This document shows, piece after piece, positions 34,633 through 44,471 of a DNA stretch of 64,000 bases. Origin of the DNA: Saitoella complicata NRRL Y-17804 (taxonomy: Eukaryota > Ascomycota > Saitoellomycetes > Saitoellales > Saitoellaceae); NCBI RefSeq assembly GCF_001661265.1, contig NW_017567000.1, forward strand, positions 310,001 to 374,000, read 5' to 3'. Numbering within the stretch: the first letter of the stretch is position 1; every line of letters begins with the position of its first letter. The position numbers and the translations under genes are program-made. The notes beneath the pieces were generated by a model. It made no database searches, was not told the DNA's origin, and saw nothing but the letters and a program-made list of their open reading frames with translations.

Positions 34633-35757
34633 TCAACAGCACTGACAGCTTCCTGCGATCTGACAGCACCCTGCTATACAGGCAAAACACACGTCACCGC
34701 CACTGTCTCCCATTCCACAGAAGTACAGCGTATTCCTGTTGCTCCCACCATGCTCACCAACATTTGTGCATGCGTCAATGGCATTGATTACCATGGCCAA
34801 CATGCTGATGCACGCTACGAAGTAGACACAGTTGAGCGAGTGATCCTAATATCGGGTCAGTTGACATTGGAAGGCGTCGTGGAACGAACGTTGTACCGTA
34901 CCCCCATTGTACACGTGTTCTTGAAGTTGATTTGATTGTCATCTTGAGTTGCATTGCATGCAAATGGAAAAATGCTGAGTTAAGGGTTAGTGGGACCAGA
35001 ACCCGACCCATGCTTCACTCACATAGCTCACCTGTTTGGACTGCGATACTTGGCGTATGAGAGGGCAGACGCCAAAATCACTAAAATCGCCCCAACTATG
35101 ACATTCAAAATCTTCTCGATATATCTAAACCCGCTGTAGACCGACTCTAAGGGCGTGCAACAGTACAAGCACAGCCCGAGACCGGAGAGAAGAACTACGA
35201 GACATGTTGAAGCGATAGCAATCCACGTTGGCCATGTGGTAACGTTTTCGGGCCAGTCAGGCGAATAAGACGTCGATAGATACACATGCATGGTGCGGCA
35301 TTGGTAGTAGAGAGCGATGAAGCTTGCGGACAACTGCATGTCAAACGCCTAACTGGAAGGATAATGTCAAGACCGACACATACCTGAATATAAGGACTAG
35401 ATGTCGAATTACGAAATTAGTCCTCAGAAAAAACTTGAGACGCGTCAGCCCTTTCCCTGCGCTATCCCGATGTCGTGCTATGGCCGCCTCTCGACTCTCA
35501 CGGTACTCCAGCGGTGTACCCGAATCCTCATCGGGCAAGAGATGAGAAAGAGACTGTTGCCGAGGATGATAGTGCGGCCGAGAATGCTGGGGGTCCAGGT
35601 AGTGCGCCGGAGCAGGCGTTGCCGGTCTGTCACGCCAGCGATAACCGTCCAGAGGAGGAGGGCTGAGGCTCATGAAAGTGCGGTCTGTATCGAGCGGCGG
35701 TGGACTATACGATGGCCGCTCGCCCAATAAGGGTTTGCCGGAGCTGTGCACAGACAT
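34633..35757 (-). CDS. four-span (MARVEL-like) membrane protein, fungal
   Basis: Function unknown; similar four-helix fungal proteins sit at the plasma membrane. My model is exons 35380-35757, 35032-35333, 34902-34974 and 34633-34845 (321 residues). A Pro/Tyr/Asp-rich cytosolic N terminus of 110 residues leads into spans around VIRHLVLIFR...LSASFIALYY, WIAIASTCLVVLLSGLGLCL, ILNVIVGAILVILASALSYA and VYFVACISMLAMVINAI. The loop between spans 3 and 4 (FACNATQDDNQINFKNTC) has paired cysteines and is rebuilt over two introns. Intron 1 is a problem: the strong GTATGT donor at 35383 shifts frame, while a weaker GTGTCG donor at 35379 keeps it. The C-terminal Cys-rich end is uncertain and may contain another intron. 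Confidence 0.6.
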
Positions 35758-36116
35758 GTTAAGGTAGATATCACAATGGATTTACATGTCTGCTGTGATC
35801 TGTTGGGCATACTTAGGTGTTCTGATCAGGGCTCGGCCCGAAAGTCTGTGCACGTGGGGGTCATCGCGGGTCAGAACCGATTGCAGCGAGAGGTCTCATA
35901 AAGCTTAAAGTGACCGGACCTACAGTCTCATTTCTGCCTAAGTAAAAATAGATCGCCATGTACTGCAGATCAAGTAGCGTCGCATCCCTGCGTCGTGTAA
36001 ATCCCGTGAATATTCCACCTCAAACCGCACCGCAACTCTTGCGCAAGTAAATCCCTAGCGACACATACCCACGTAGACATTCCCTTGCAGAAATGTCGTT
36101 TCGAGTCATGCTCGCA
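35758..36116. other. intergenic region
   Basis: 359 bases: promoter of the four-span protein gene and 3' end of the PAC2-like gene. No feature recognised. Confidence 0.35.
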
Positions 36117-36919
36117 TCACCAGAACATTCCGCCTTCGTGCCCCACCACCAGTTCTTCGCCAAACAACCCCTTCCAGCTCCCCGGCCTCACCCAAGTCCT
36201 TCCCCCTTGCGGTGCCTCTGGAGCGCTTGCATCTCCCTTCTCATGTGCATCTAGAATAGCACCGGCAAGCTCTTCCGCATCACCAGTGTTATCTCCTTCC
36301 ATGACCCACATACCAACCACCTCGACTTTAATGCCTTGATCCCGGGACATCTTGACCAGAGATTTGGTAATACCGGATGACGGGAGTGAAGGGAGGGCCG
36401 GCTCTTCTGATAGTGATAGTGATGAAATTGTTGGGTAGTGAACGAATCTTGGGCTGCGGGATCATACGTTAGCACAGGCATGACTGAATCAGACACGGAG
36501 AATCACCCTCTGATATCGGCATCCGTCCTCATCGTCGCATCCATACTCGTAACGCAAACGACCCTTGAAAATCCATTCTCCTTGATGAACCTCAACAAAA
36601 CCTGCTCGATGAAGAGCTTCCTCGCATGAGGCAATGTCGGTGCTCTCTGTTGGATGACAGTGATCTTCCCGTTCCCATACACCTCCAATGCCGTACAAAC
36701 GCCCTGCTCTCCCTTCGGATCTTCACGAGCGCCTACAAATGGGGTGAGATAACGGTCGTCCAGGCGGCCGATCAACGGCAATGCGAGGGTATGGATGAGC
36801 AGGTCGACGGCGAGTTGGGGTACATTGGCAATGGAGATGGCCGGGAGGACGAGGACTGAGTTTTCAAGCGAGACTGACTTTGAAGGCTGCTTAAGCGGAG
36901 TGAAGGTTGCTGACAGCAT
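36117..36919 (-). CDS. proteasome assembly chaperone 2 (Pac2/Add66-like)
   Basis: Pairs with Pac1 to assemble the 20S proteasome alpha ring. Exons are 36507-36919 and 36117-36453; the 53-base intron splits a Gly codon (ADIRG-PRFVHYPTIS). 249 residues, near the family length. Family features are SVLVLPAISIANVPQLAVDL, PLIGRLDDRYLTPFVGARED, GVCTALEVYGNGKITVIQQR and the helix HARKLFIEQVLLRFIKENGF. The first ATG in frame is at 36919; a longer frame uses no ATG. The C-terminal half (VEVVGMWVMEGDNTGDAEEL) and the ending GSWKGLFGEEL resemble Pac2. Confidence 0.83.
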
Positions 36920-37595
36920 GTTCGTGATCTGGTCTGTCAATTGATTTCAGGTGGCATTACGTGCGCTTCTTTATCGATACGATGACCCAGAGGCTATAAA
37001 CGAACACAGCCGTCCCGTACTTCTAGCTGTGATGGCTCCCCTGTTAGGAAGTGTGAATCGTCTCGCGGTACCAAACCCGCTTGGCCCACCATTCAAACGT
37101 GGAAGTGTCCAGGTTCGACTCCCCAGTCGGGAACCTCTTCTCTCGAAAGTGGGACTAGTGTTACCGTTGAAGCCGAGAAAGATTGCCCCAGGCTGTTCCG
37201 CAGAGCAAGGCGCTATCTCTGCTGGGGAGGGCGAATGGATAGCACTCCATCGGTGGTCCCCAGGAGGGGCTTCGGACGTCATGCAACCTTTTGCCGTTGT
37301 TCCTTTATTCCCCACAGTCATTGAATCTAACTTCACTACCGAAACTGGCCCAAGGCATGCAGAAAGATCCCTTAATTATCCGACTGACCATGTTCAACTT
37401 TGAAACATCTCATCCAAGCCCATCTTCGTGAGCAATTTCGTCATGGCCAGGTGTACATTGTGCACGCCCCAACCCGCCCCGCATGCCGCTGAACCGCCGG
37501 CGGGCCTTCCACCAACAAACTGTGGGGTAACGTCGGCTACCTCCTGCTTACAAACCATCGTCCTCGACAGTTCATATTCCTCGACATAACGAACA
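36920..37595. other. divergent intergenic region with a hairpin
   Basis: 676 bases between the PAC2-like gene and enoyl-CoA hydratase. Both strands carry open frames of over 100 codons here, but neither shows a recognisable domain. A strong inverted repeat is at 37111-37136. No tRNA could be folded around the B-box-like sequence at 37112-37122, because the T stem does not pair. Confidence 0.4.
37111..37136. other. inverted repeat / hairpin in a divergent promoter
   Basis: Arms AGGTTC+GACT and AGTC+GG+GAACCT around a CCCC loop: ten base pairs with a two-base bulge. It has a B-box-like core (GGTTCGACTCC) but no tRNA fold. Confidence 0.6.
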
Positions 37596-38572
37596 ATGAC
37601 CTTCCTACGCCCAACACTTCGTGCCCGTCAGATCGCCGCTCACCTCAAGACTCCTTCAGTATCTCCCGTCCGCCTCATGTCTACCGCATCCGAGCAATCC
37701 TATGAGCACATTATCGTGACACACCCAGCTCCTCGAGTCGCTCTAGTCACTCTTAACCGCCCAAAGGCACTGAATGCCCTGTGCAATGCCTTGATCGCTG
37801 AATTGAATACCGCTTTCAAGGCTTTGGATCGGGATGACAATGTTGGTGCTATTGTATTGACCGGCAATGAGAAGGCGTTCGCAGGTTCGTCCAATTGCCA
37901 GATATTTTGTTAGATGCCGTCTGATAGTTTCATCTAGCTGGTGCCGATATCAAGGAGATGAAGGACAAGACCTTCGCTGAAGTCTACAAGCACGACTTCA
38001 TCCGCTCATGGAGTGAGATGACCCAGGTCACGAAGCCAATTATCGCTGCCGTTCGCGGTTACGCTGTATGTTAGTTGAACTTCCCGTCGAAGATATGCTA
38101 ACTCATTTGATAGTTGGGAGGAGGATGTGAGCTTGCAATGATGGCCGATATCATTTACGCCGCCGACACCGCAACCTTCGGGCAGCCCGAGATCAAGCTG
38201 GGTATCATCCCCGGCGCCGGTGGAACCCAGCGTCTTCCTCGTCTCATCGGCCGCTCCCGCGCTATGGAGCTCATCCTGACCGGCCGCAACTTCTCCGCTC
38301 AAGAAGCCTACAGCTGGGGTATGGTTGCTCGCCTCTTCCCCTCCACCCGCGTTGTTGAGGAGGCCGTTTCTACCGCAGAGCAGATTGGAAAGGTGGGTGG
38401 ATTGGCTGTTAAGGCCGCAAAGGAGGCAATCAACTTGGGTGAGGAGATGGGGTTGGGTGAAGGAGTCAAGTTTGAGAGGAGGTTGTTCCACGGATTGTTC
38501 AGCACTGCTGATCAGAAGGAGGGTATGGCTGCGTTCGCAGAAAAGAGGAAGGCTCAGTTCAAGCACGAGTAA
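37596..38572 (+). CDS. enoyl-CoA hydratase, mitochondrial short-chain type
   Basis: Hydrates 2-enoyl-CoA in beta-oxidation or branched-chain amino acid breakdown. Exons are 37596-37884, 37938-38065 and 38114-38572 (291 residues). The N terminus [20 protein letters not shown]...RLMST is a mitochondrial presequence. Crotonase features: [15 protein letters not shown], the oxyanion-hole segment [10 protein letters not shown] (joined across intron 1), [20 protein letters not shown] with one catalytic Glu, and [20 protein letters not shown] with the second. The C terminus [20 protein letters not shown] is typical of ECHS1. S. cerevisiae lacks this mitochondrial enzyme; filamentous fungi have it. 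Confidence 0.93.
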
Positions 38573-38807
38573 GAAGTTTGCAACACCAGAGCTGTATCTA
38601 GCTTGTATCTGATGTTTTGAGGTGTATCATTTATATCAAGTTGAGTTAAGACGTCATTTCGGCTTAATCCAAAGTACACCACCGAGTTTCGGCGGTTCCC
38701 CAGGTCGCAGGTCACATAACCTTAAAAGTACGCGAGACACCTCCTTAGGTCAGAAACCATACACAAGCGGCCCTACCGCTGTTCAACATCACCTAAGAAG
38801 GTTCATA

Positions 38808-39792
38808 ATGTCCTATCTCCTTCCCGCTGCAGCGACGCTCCTCATGCCTTTCGTTGCTCTTCCCCTGCTCGCGCCCTACCTCCCCCGCATCCTTCGGTAC
38901 TACGCCCGTGCCATCACGTCGTTGTCCGCACTCTGTCTTTGCGCGACCTATGGAGTTATCTCTTCTGTCGTGTTGAGGCTTGTCGGAAAGACCTCTATCG
39001 CGCAGTGGGCGACCGGACGGGCGTACTGCAACGTGTTGTGTCCCCTTATTGGCGTGGACTTCATCGTGGATGACGAAAGCAGGAAGATTCTGGATGGGAC
39101 GAGGCCTGCTGTGTTCTTGAGTAACCACCAGACGAGTTTGGATGTCTTGATGTTGGCGAGGGTGCGTCCAGATTCTCCACCGTTTACGGGCTCATGACTA
39201 ACTAAACGTACAGACATTCCCCAAGCACTGTTCTGTCACGGCCAAGAAGCAGTTGAAGCACGCCCCTTTCCTCGGCTGGTTCATGTCACTCTCCCGTACC
39301 GTCTTTATCGACCGTGCCAACAGAAACAACGCCCTTGCGTCTTTCGCCTCGGCTGTCAAGACCATGAAGGAGAAGAAGCAGAGCGTATGGATCTTCCCTG
39401 AGGGAACGAGGAGTAACAGCGACAAACCCGAGATGTTGCCATTCAAGAAGGGAGCGTTCCATTTGGCTATCCAGGCGCAGGTTCCTATTGTTCCTGTCGT
39501 TGTTCAGAACTACGCACACGTTTTCCATGGAAAGACGCATACTTTCGAGAGTGGAGATGTGCAAGTGAAGGGTATGCTATGCGAATGTATCTATGTTCTA
39601 CAGGCAAGACTAACTCTCATAACAGTGCTCGACCCCATCCCGACGGAAGGACTGACCGCCGCAGACGTCGACAGGCTCGTCTTGGAGACCCGCGACAAAA
39701 TGGCCGCAGTATTGAAGGAAATGCATCCAGCACCAACCGCCTCTCCGGCCGGTGCCATGAACGGTGAGAAGAAGATCAAAGACGAACTCTAA
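38808..39792 (+). CDS. SLC1: 1-acyl-sn-glycerol-3-phosphate acyltransferase (Slc1-like)
   Basis: Converts lysophosphatidate to phosphatidate in ER membranes. Exons are 38808-39161, 39214-39571 and 39626-39792 (292 residues); introns are 52 and 54 bases. N-terminal hydrophobic segments (LLPAAATLLMPFVALPLL, LSALCLCATYGVISSVVL) anchor it. Acyltransferase motifs in order: I, FLSNHQTSLDVLM; II, RTVFIDRANR; III, WIFPEGTRSNSDKPE; IV, VPIVPVVVQNY. The C-terminal exon restores VLDPIPTEGLTAADVDRLV. All catalytic residues (His and Asp of NHxxxxD, Glu of EGTR) are present. Confidence 0.93.
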
Positions 39793-40068
39793 GCACATCG
39801 CGCATCACAGAATAAAAAGTTCGTAGAAGGTTTATGTACGATATAAAATGGAATTCACGTCGGTTCGAATTACTCGTTGAGTGCATCTCCATACGTTGTC
39901 TGCTGCAGCGGGCGCGGGCCGAGAGCGTGCGTGCAATAATGAACGAGTGGCGCGGTTCGGCTGCGGGTGCATTCAGTCCCGTGCGTACTCGTATGAAAGA
40001 CTTGGCATACACTCCATCAAGCAACCAGCATATATCCAGCATACACGTAGCAAAGTATTTTGCCTCTC

Positions 40069-40891
40069 ATGGAGGTTGAATCGCAGGATCGAGAGTTGAG
40101 GCATGCGTATAGCACCTCTCAGCTCTATCTCAGCAGATCGAGTCATACGCATGCGCATACATGGTCGGCACGGAATAGAAGGTGCATGGGAGTTGAAGCG
40201 GACCCGCCCGAACAGGCTCTCACAGCGAATCGGAAGAAGGATGAGGAGGAGGAAGACAAGACGAAGGATTTTGAGTGCAATATATGGTAGGTGGATATCG
40301 CACTTCACATTGTCCGCGTGCGGTGCTAATGTCTTGTGTAGCTTCGAAACGGCAGCATCACCAGTACTGACCCTGTGCGGTCACCTATACTGTTGGCCAT
40401 GTCTATACCACTGGCTTGGAATTCACGCTTCATGTCCAGTCTGCAAGAATCCATGTTCAACTACCAACGTCGTCCCGATATACGGCAGAGGAGGAAGTTC
40501 CTCTCTGGTTGCCGCCGACCCAGGCGTGGCACCGAGACTTCAGATGACTGAACAAGAAAGGCACTGGGCGGATACTCTGCTGATGCCGCCTGACCCGCCA
40601 GCCAGGAGACAGAGTATGAATACGACTACAAAACCTGAGGTTGTTCCTCCCCGACCACAGGCACCCATCACCCGGTCAAGACCGACAATCAAGTCGAGGT
40701 CCGCACAGCCAGATATCACATGGAGTCCCATCTCAGGGACTGGCATTAATTTCTTTGGGTTAGTTGGCGTGCAGGAAGTTAATGCGATGCCTGCTGTTAG
40801 GGTGATTGCGAGGAGGGAGGAAGAACATAAGTTTGGGCGGTGGTTTTGTGGGTTTTTGGTGTTGATGATTGGGTGGGCGATGTTTGGATGA
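40069..40891 (+). CDS. ER-anchored RING E3 ubiquitin ligase, Rma1/RNF5 type
   Basis: Likely works in ER-associated degradation. Exons are 40069-40286 and 40342-40891 (255 residues). The 55-base intron falls inside the second zinc ligand pair and restores FECNICFETAASPVLTLCGH then LYCWPCLYHW...CPVCKNPC, a C3HC4 RING. The N-terminal ~70 residues are charged (KKDEEEEDKTKD). The C terminus ends in a single hydrophobic tail, WFCGFLVLMIGWAMF, as in Rma1/RNF5/RNF185. The LRM-like region between RING and tail is rich in Pro/Thr/Ser. The exact N-terminal start is less sure, because several in-frame ATGs exist upstream of the RING. Confidence 0.85.
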
Positions 40892-41076
40892 TGAGTGTAC
40901 GATTACGATTACGGTTGAACGCTGGGTTTACTTTTGTTTGGGAATGGTAGGGTTTGGTTCTGGTGTCTTTTTTTCTTTCAGGAAATGGTCTTCTACTTTG
41001 GATGATAGTCGACTTCCAGGTTGGGTTTTTTTTTCGGTTGGCATGGATACCCTTGCAATCAACTTGGTTTTGTTGT

Positions 41077-41729
41077 TCATGGTTCATCAGCTGGTGCTGC
41101 ATCTGCCATGACCTCACCATCCTCCTCTTGTGCTCTTGGCTCCTCATCCCTATACTCCAGAGAAGGACCAGCAGGAACCTCCTTGATCGCCACGTAGTCC
41201 TTCTCCTGCGCAGCCTGTCGTGCTGCTTCCTCTGCCGCTCGTCTAGCACCATATCCTCCTCGCCCTGCATCATACTCCCAACGATACTCATCCCGCACCT
41301 GTCCACCCGTCTTTCCTCGCCCATATTGCCGTCCATCCTTATACCCCGGGTCCAAATCTGTTCTAATCACTCTTTCATCAAGTTTAGTCCCATTGACAAA
41401 CTTCATACAATCCAACGCAGCCGCTCTAGAGTAAAACTCGACGAAGCAGAATCCGCATGGGGTGTGCGCAAACCGATCCAAGCCCATAATGATACGTTTA
41501 ATCTCACCACATTTGGAGAAGAGCTCGTGGATTTGTTCTTCGGTTGTGTAGAAGGAGAGGTTTCCGACGTATAGTGTTGATGATGTTCTTAATGCTTCTG
41601 CCTCGTCTGCTGGTCCTCGCTGTGAATCATCTGTCAGTATTGCATCAGCAATGAACGCGTAGCTGGACGCACCCTGAGCTGTCTGTCCACGTACGAGCTG
41701 GGAGCGTCTAATCTCTCGATGGATGTCAT
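41077..41729 (-). CDS. CBC2: nuclear cap-binding protein subunit 2 (Cbc2/CBP20)
   Basis: Binds the m7G cap of nascent RNA with Cbp80 in the nucleus. Exons are 41673-41729 and 41077-41619 (199 residues). Exon 1 encodes [19 protein letters not shown], the conserved N terminus with the cap-stacking Tyr region. The RRM is [20 protein letters not shown] (RNP2) to [20 protein letters not shown] (RNP1). The cap-contact C-terminal segment [20 protein letters not shown] then [17 protein letters not shown] follows, then an Ala/Glu-rich tail. It starts 151 bases from the divergent NUP82. Confidence 0.95.
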
Positions 41730-41880
41730 TTCTGGGAGTACTGGAGGTCACCTTCGCCGGGCTGTGTTTGCGGGCTCTGTTCCCCGGGCCCCAGCTGCCC
41801 CTGCGTCCGGTGTGCACGTGAAGCCCGTACGTGGTACAGTCAAAGCTCGAATATTTCACCACCGATCGCCCAGAGAAACG

Positions 41881-44184
41881 ATGCCTGGAGCAAATACTTC
41901 ATGGCCTGGCCGTCTGCACGATCATCCCGTGTTTGCTGGAGTTGAGCCTTTGCCGGGATCTGAGAAGACGGAGGTGATCGCTTTGAGGGGAACGGAGGTC
42001 TTTGTTGCTGTGGGAGACAAGGTTCGCTGGGCGGATCTGAGGCCAGTGAAGCTAAAGGAGAACAGTGCATTGGATTACAAGGTTGGTGGAATGATGTTCG
42101 ACACCTTCGTGTGCGACAAGCTGACAGTGATCCGCTAGACTCTTGATACACCAGAAATTCACTTTGGCATCAGGCAGCTAGCTATCAGTCCCAATGGACG
42201 TCAATTAGCTGTTATCGGCGAGGAACAAGTTGCGGCCATTACTGTTCTTCCGGCAGAGTACCTCAAGCAAGGCGCCGCTTGCAAGACTCGGATCGTCGGC
42301 CGCATGCACCATAACAGCAATTCCGGTGCGACAGTCGTGAAGACGCTCTGGCATCCGCTCTCGAGGTCGGGTCAGACGTTGCTTGTCCTCGGCTCTGATA
42401 CATTCCTCCGAATGTACGATTTGTCGTTGTCGTGCGAGGAGCCTGAACAGACACTCCGATTCATGGCACCCCAACCCAAGCGCCGAGGATTCGTGTTAGA
42501 GGAGGAAGAGGTTGAGGCTGCGTCCATGTGCTTTGGTGATGCGAATGGCTGGGGGCTCACAACCGTGTATGCGCTTATGAAGAATGGCGATGTTTATGCT
42601 GCGTCGCCGGTTGTGCCGAAGCATTCGGTGTGTGAGCGTAAGTGGTTGGATCAGCTTGTCGTTTCGGTACAGGCTAGTCATGATGATAGCGAGGACGGGA
42701 AGCTGAGGACGCGCTGGGTTAATGATGTTGTTGGACAGGCGAAGGCGGACGACATGGGTTTGGGCTCGCCATCATTGGTGAATGGGGGACTCGATACCAC
42801 TCTTGTCGGATTCAGGAAACCTAACGGGACTTACAAGGTACCTGCGATTCAAGGTCCTTTCTTGTTCCAGCCTGCTCCTTTGTACTTCTCTGATGATGAG
42901 ATCTACGCAACGGATATCACCTATGTTTCTTCAGGTTTCATCGGAGTGCTTGTCATTGCATCCAGTGACGGAAAGCTTGACGTGTGTTTGGATGTCGAAC
43001 CGGTCGAGGCAATGTGGGCCAATGCAGGACAAAACTGTCCGGTGGTCAGCGTGTACGAGTCCATCAACCTTGGACTTGAGAAATATGCAAACAAGTTTGC
43101 TCCTGTTTTGTTGAAAGACGAGCATGCCCCCGGGATCTTCTACATCAAACATTGTGCCGGTGTACATCAGATCAACGTCTCAACCTGGCTCGCCGCACTG
43201 CAACAAGAAGACGTCGAGGACGTCGTAAGAGAGGGCGAAAGCAGCGAAGTCAGCATCCTTCTCAACACCGACGCCGCAAAGACCGGCGAAGCCACCCCCG
43301 CCGTCGGCCTCGCAGTCTTATTCGACTCGTACCTAGGATACGGTACCATCGCTGTCTTGAGCACAGGTCAAGTCGTAGTAAATGAATTGGAGTTTACGAA
43401 CTTGGGACACGAGTCGGATGATGAGGAGCCTATGACCCCCGAAGCTGTGGATATGGAAGATCCGATTATGAATGGACCGAGGTATATGTCTTTGTTGTCG
43501 AGGCCTGCATACACTAAACCGGCTGCGTTGAGTGCGCCTAAGGCTGTGTCACAGTTGGTTGTGCCAGTGAGTATGAAGGGTCCTTTGGTGCCTAATGAGA
43601 CTTCGTTGAGGTTCTTGGCTACGGTTATTCAGAAGATGAGGGAGGATATTCGGAGGGTGTTTGATGCCGGCAGACTGATGCAGTCGAGGCTCGAATCACA
43701 ACAGAAAGAGTACTCCCGCCAATTGGCCAAGTTGAATGATTTGGCGAGGAAATTGAAGGAGGGTTGTGGTTCGGAGGTTATTAGTGAGCGCCTGCAGGGA
43801 GCTCTTGACAGACAGAAGGATTTGGAGAAGAGGGCGGATGCGTTGTTGCAGAATCTTATTGCGACACATTCGCCTGCATTGAGTGATGTTGAGAAGAAGT
43901 GGTTTGTCGAGTTGAAGAGGATGAATAACAAGGTGGAGGGTATGAAGGGATATACGGGGCGCCTGGAGGCCGCGAAGGAGCGATGGAACGAGGTGCAAGA
44001 GAGTTTACGATTGAAAAAGGAGCAAGTCAGGATCATTGGTGGAAGCGAAGATGGTGGTGTGGGGACGCCGATCAAACAGGGCGAAGCGAGGGAATTGAAG
44101 GCGATGTTGGATGAAGAGGAGGAGATGATTGCGAAGACGAAGAGCAAACTGGAGCGATTGCTAGAGAAATCTTTGAAAGCTTAA
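41881..44184 (+). CDS. NUP82: nucleoporin Nup82/Nup88
   Basis: Cytoplasmic-face nuclear pore subunit that helps final mRNA export. Exons are 41881-42081 and 42139-44184 (748 residues). The 57-base intron (GTTGGT...TAG) carries an in-frame TAG as its last bases and a GCTGAC branch; removing it joins LDYK to [20 protein letters not shown], the expected propeller strand. The N-terminal two thirds form a beta propeller ([40 protein letters not shown]). From about residue 530 there is a long coiled coil ([17 protein letters not shown] ... [11 protein letters not shown]) for Nsp1/Nup159 assembly. I chose the ATG at 41881 because upstream residues lack similarity. Confidence 0.87.
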
Positions 44185-44471
44185 TCCATAGGTATTTTAA
44201 GTTTATGCGGTCTTCACATACAGCTGTACATCCTACGCAAGCGTTTGTAGCGCGCACCCACCACTACGTAAATTTCGGCTGGCAGGGGAAACTGGCCCCA
44301 ATCATCAACGCCCAAGCACAAGCAACGGGCAGCTCGATTGATACATTCCGGGACTCAGTAGATAGTTCCCGACGACAGAGACTCTGTGATCTGTTCCTTT
44401 AATACGAGGAACGTCCACCAGTCTCGGCTTTTCTTCATCCAATACCGTCAGAAACTTTTTCGTCGGCACGA

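Noticed and set aside
37060-37140. Possible tRNA around GGTTCGACTCC
   Set aside because: Only two of five T-stem pairs form, and no acceptor stem or D arm can be built on either strand.
36951-37403. 150-codon plus-strand frame between the PAC2-like and enoyl-CoA hydratase genes
   Set aside because: No recognisable motif, a competing frame exists on the other strand, and the interval is the natural divergent promoter.
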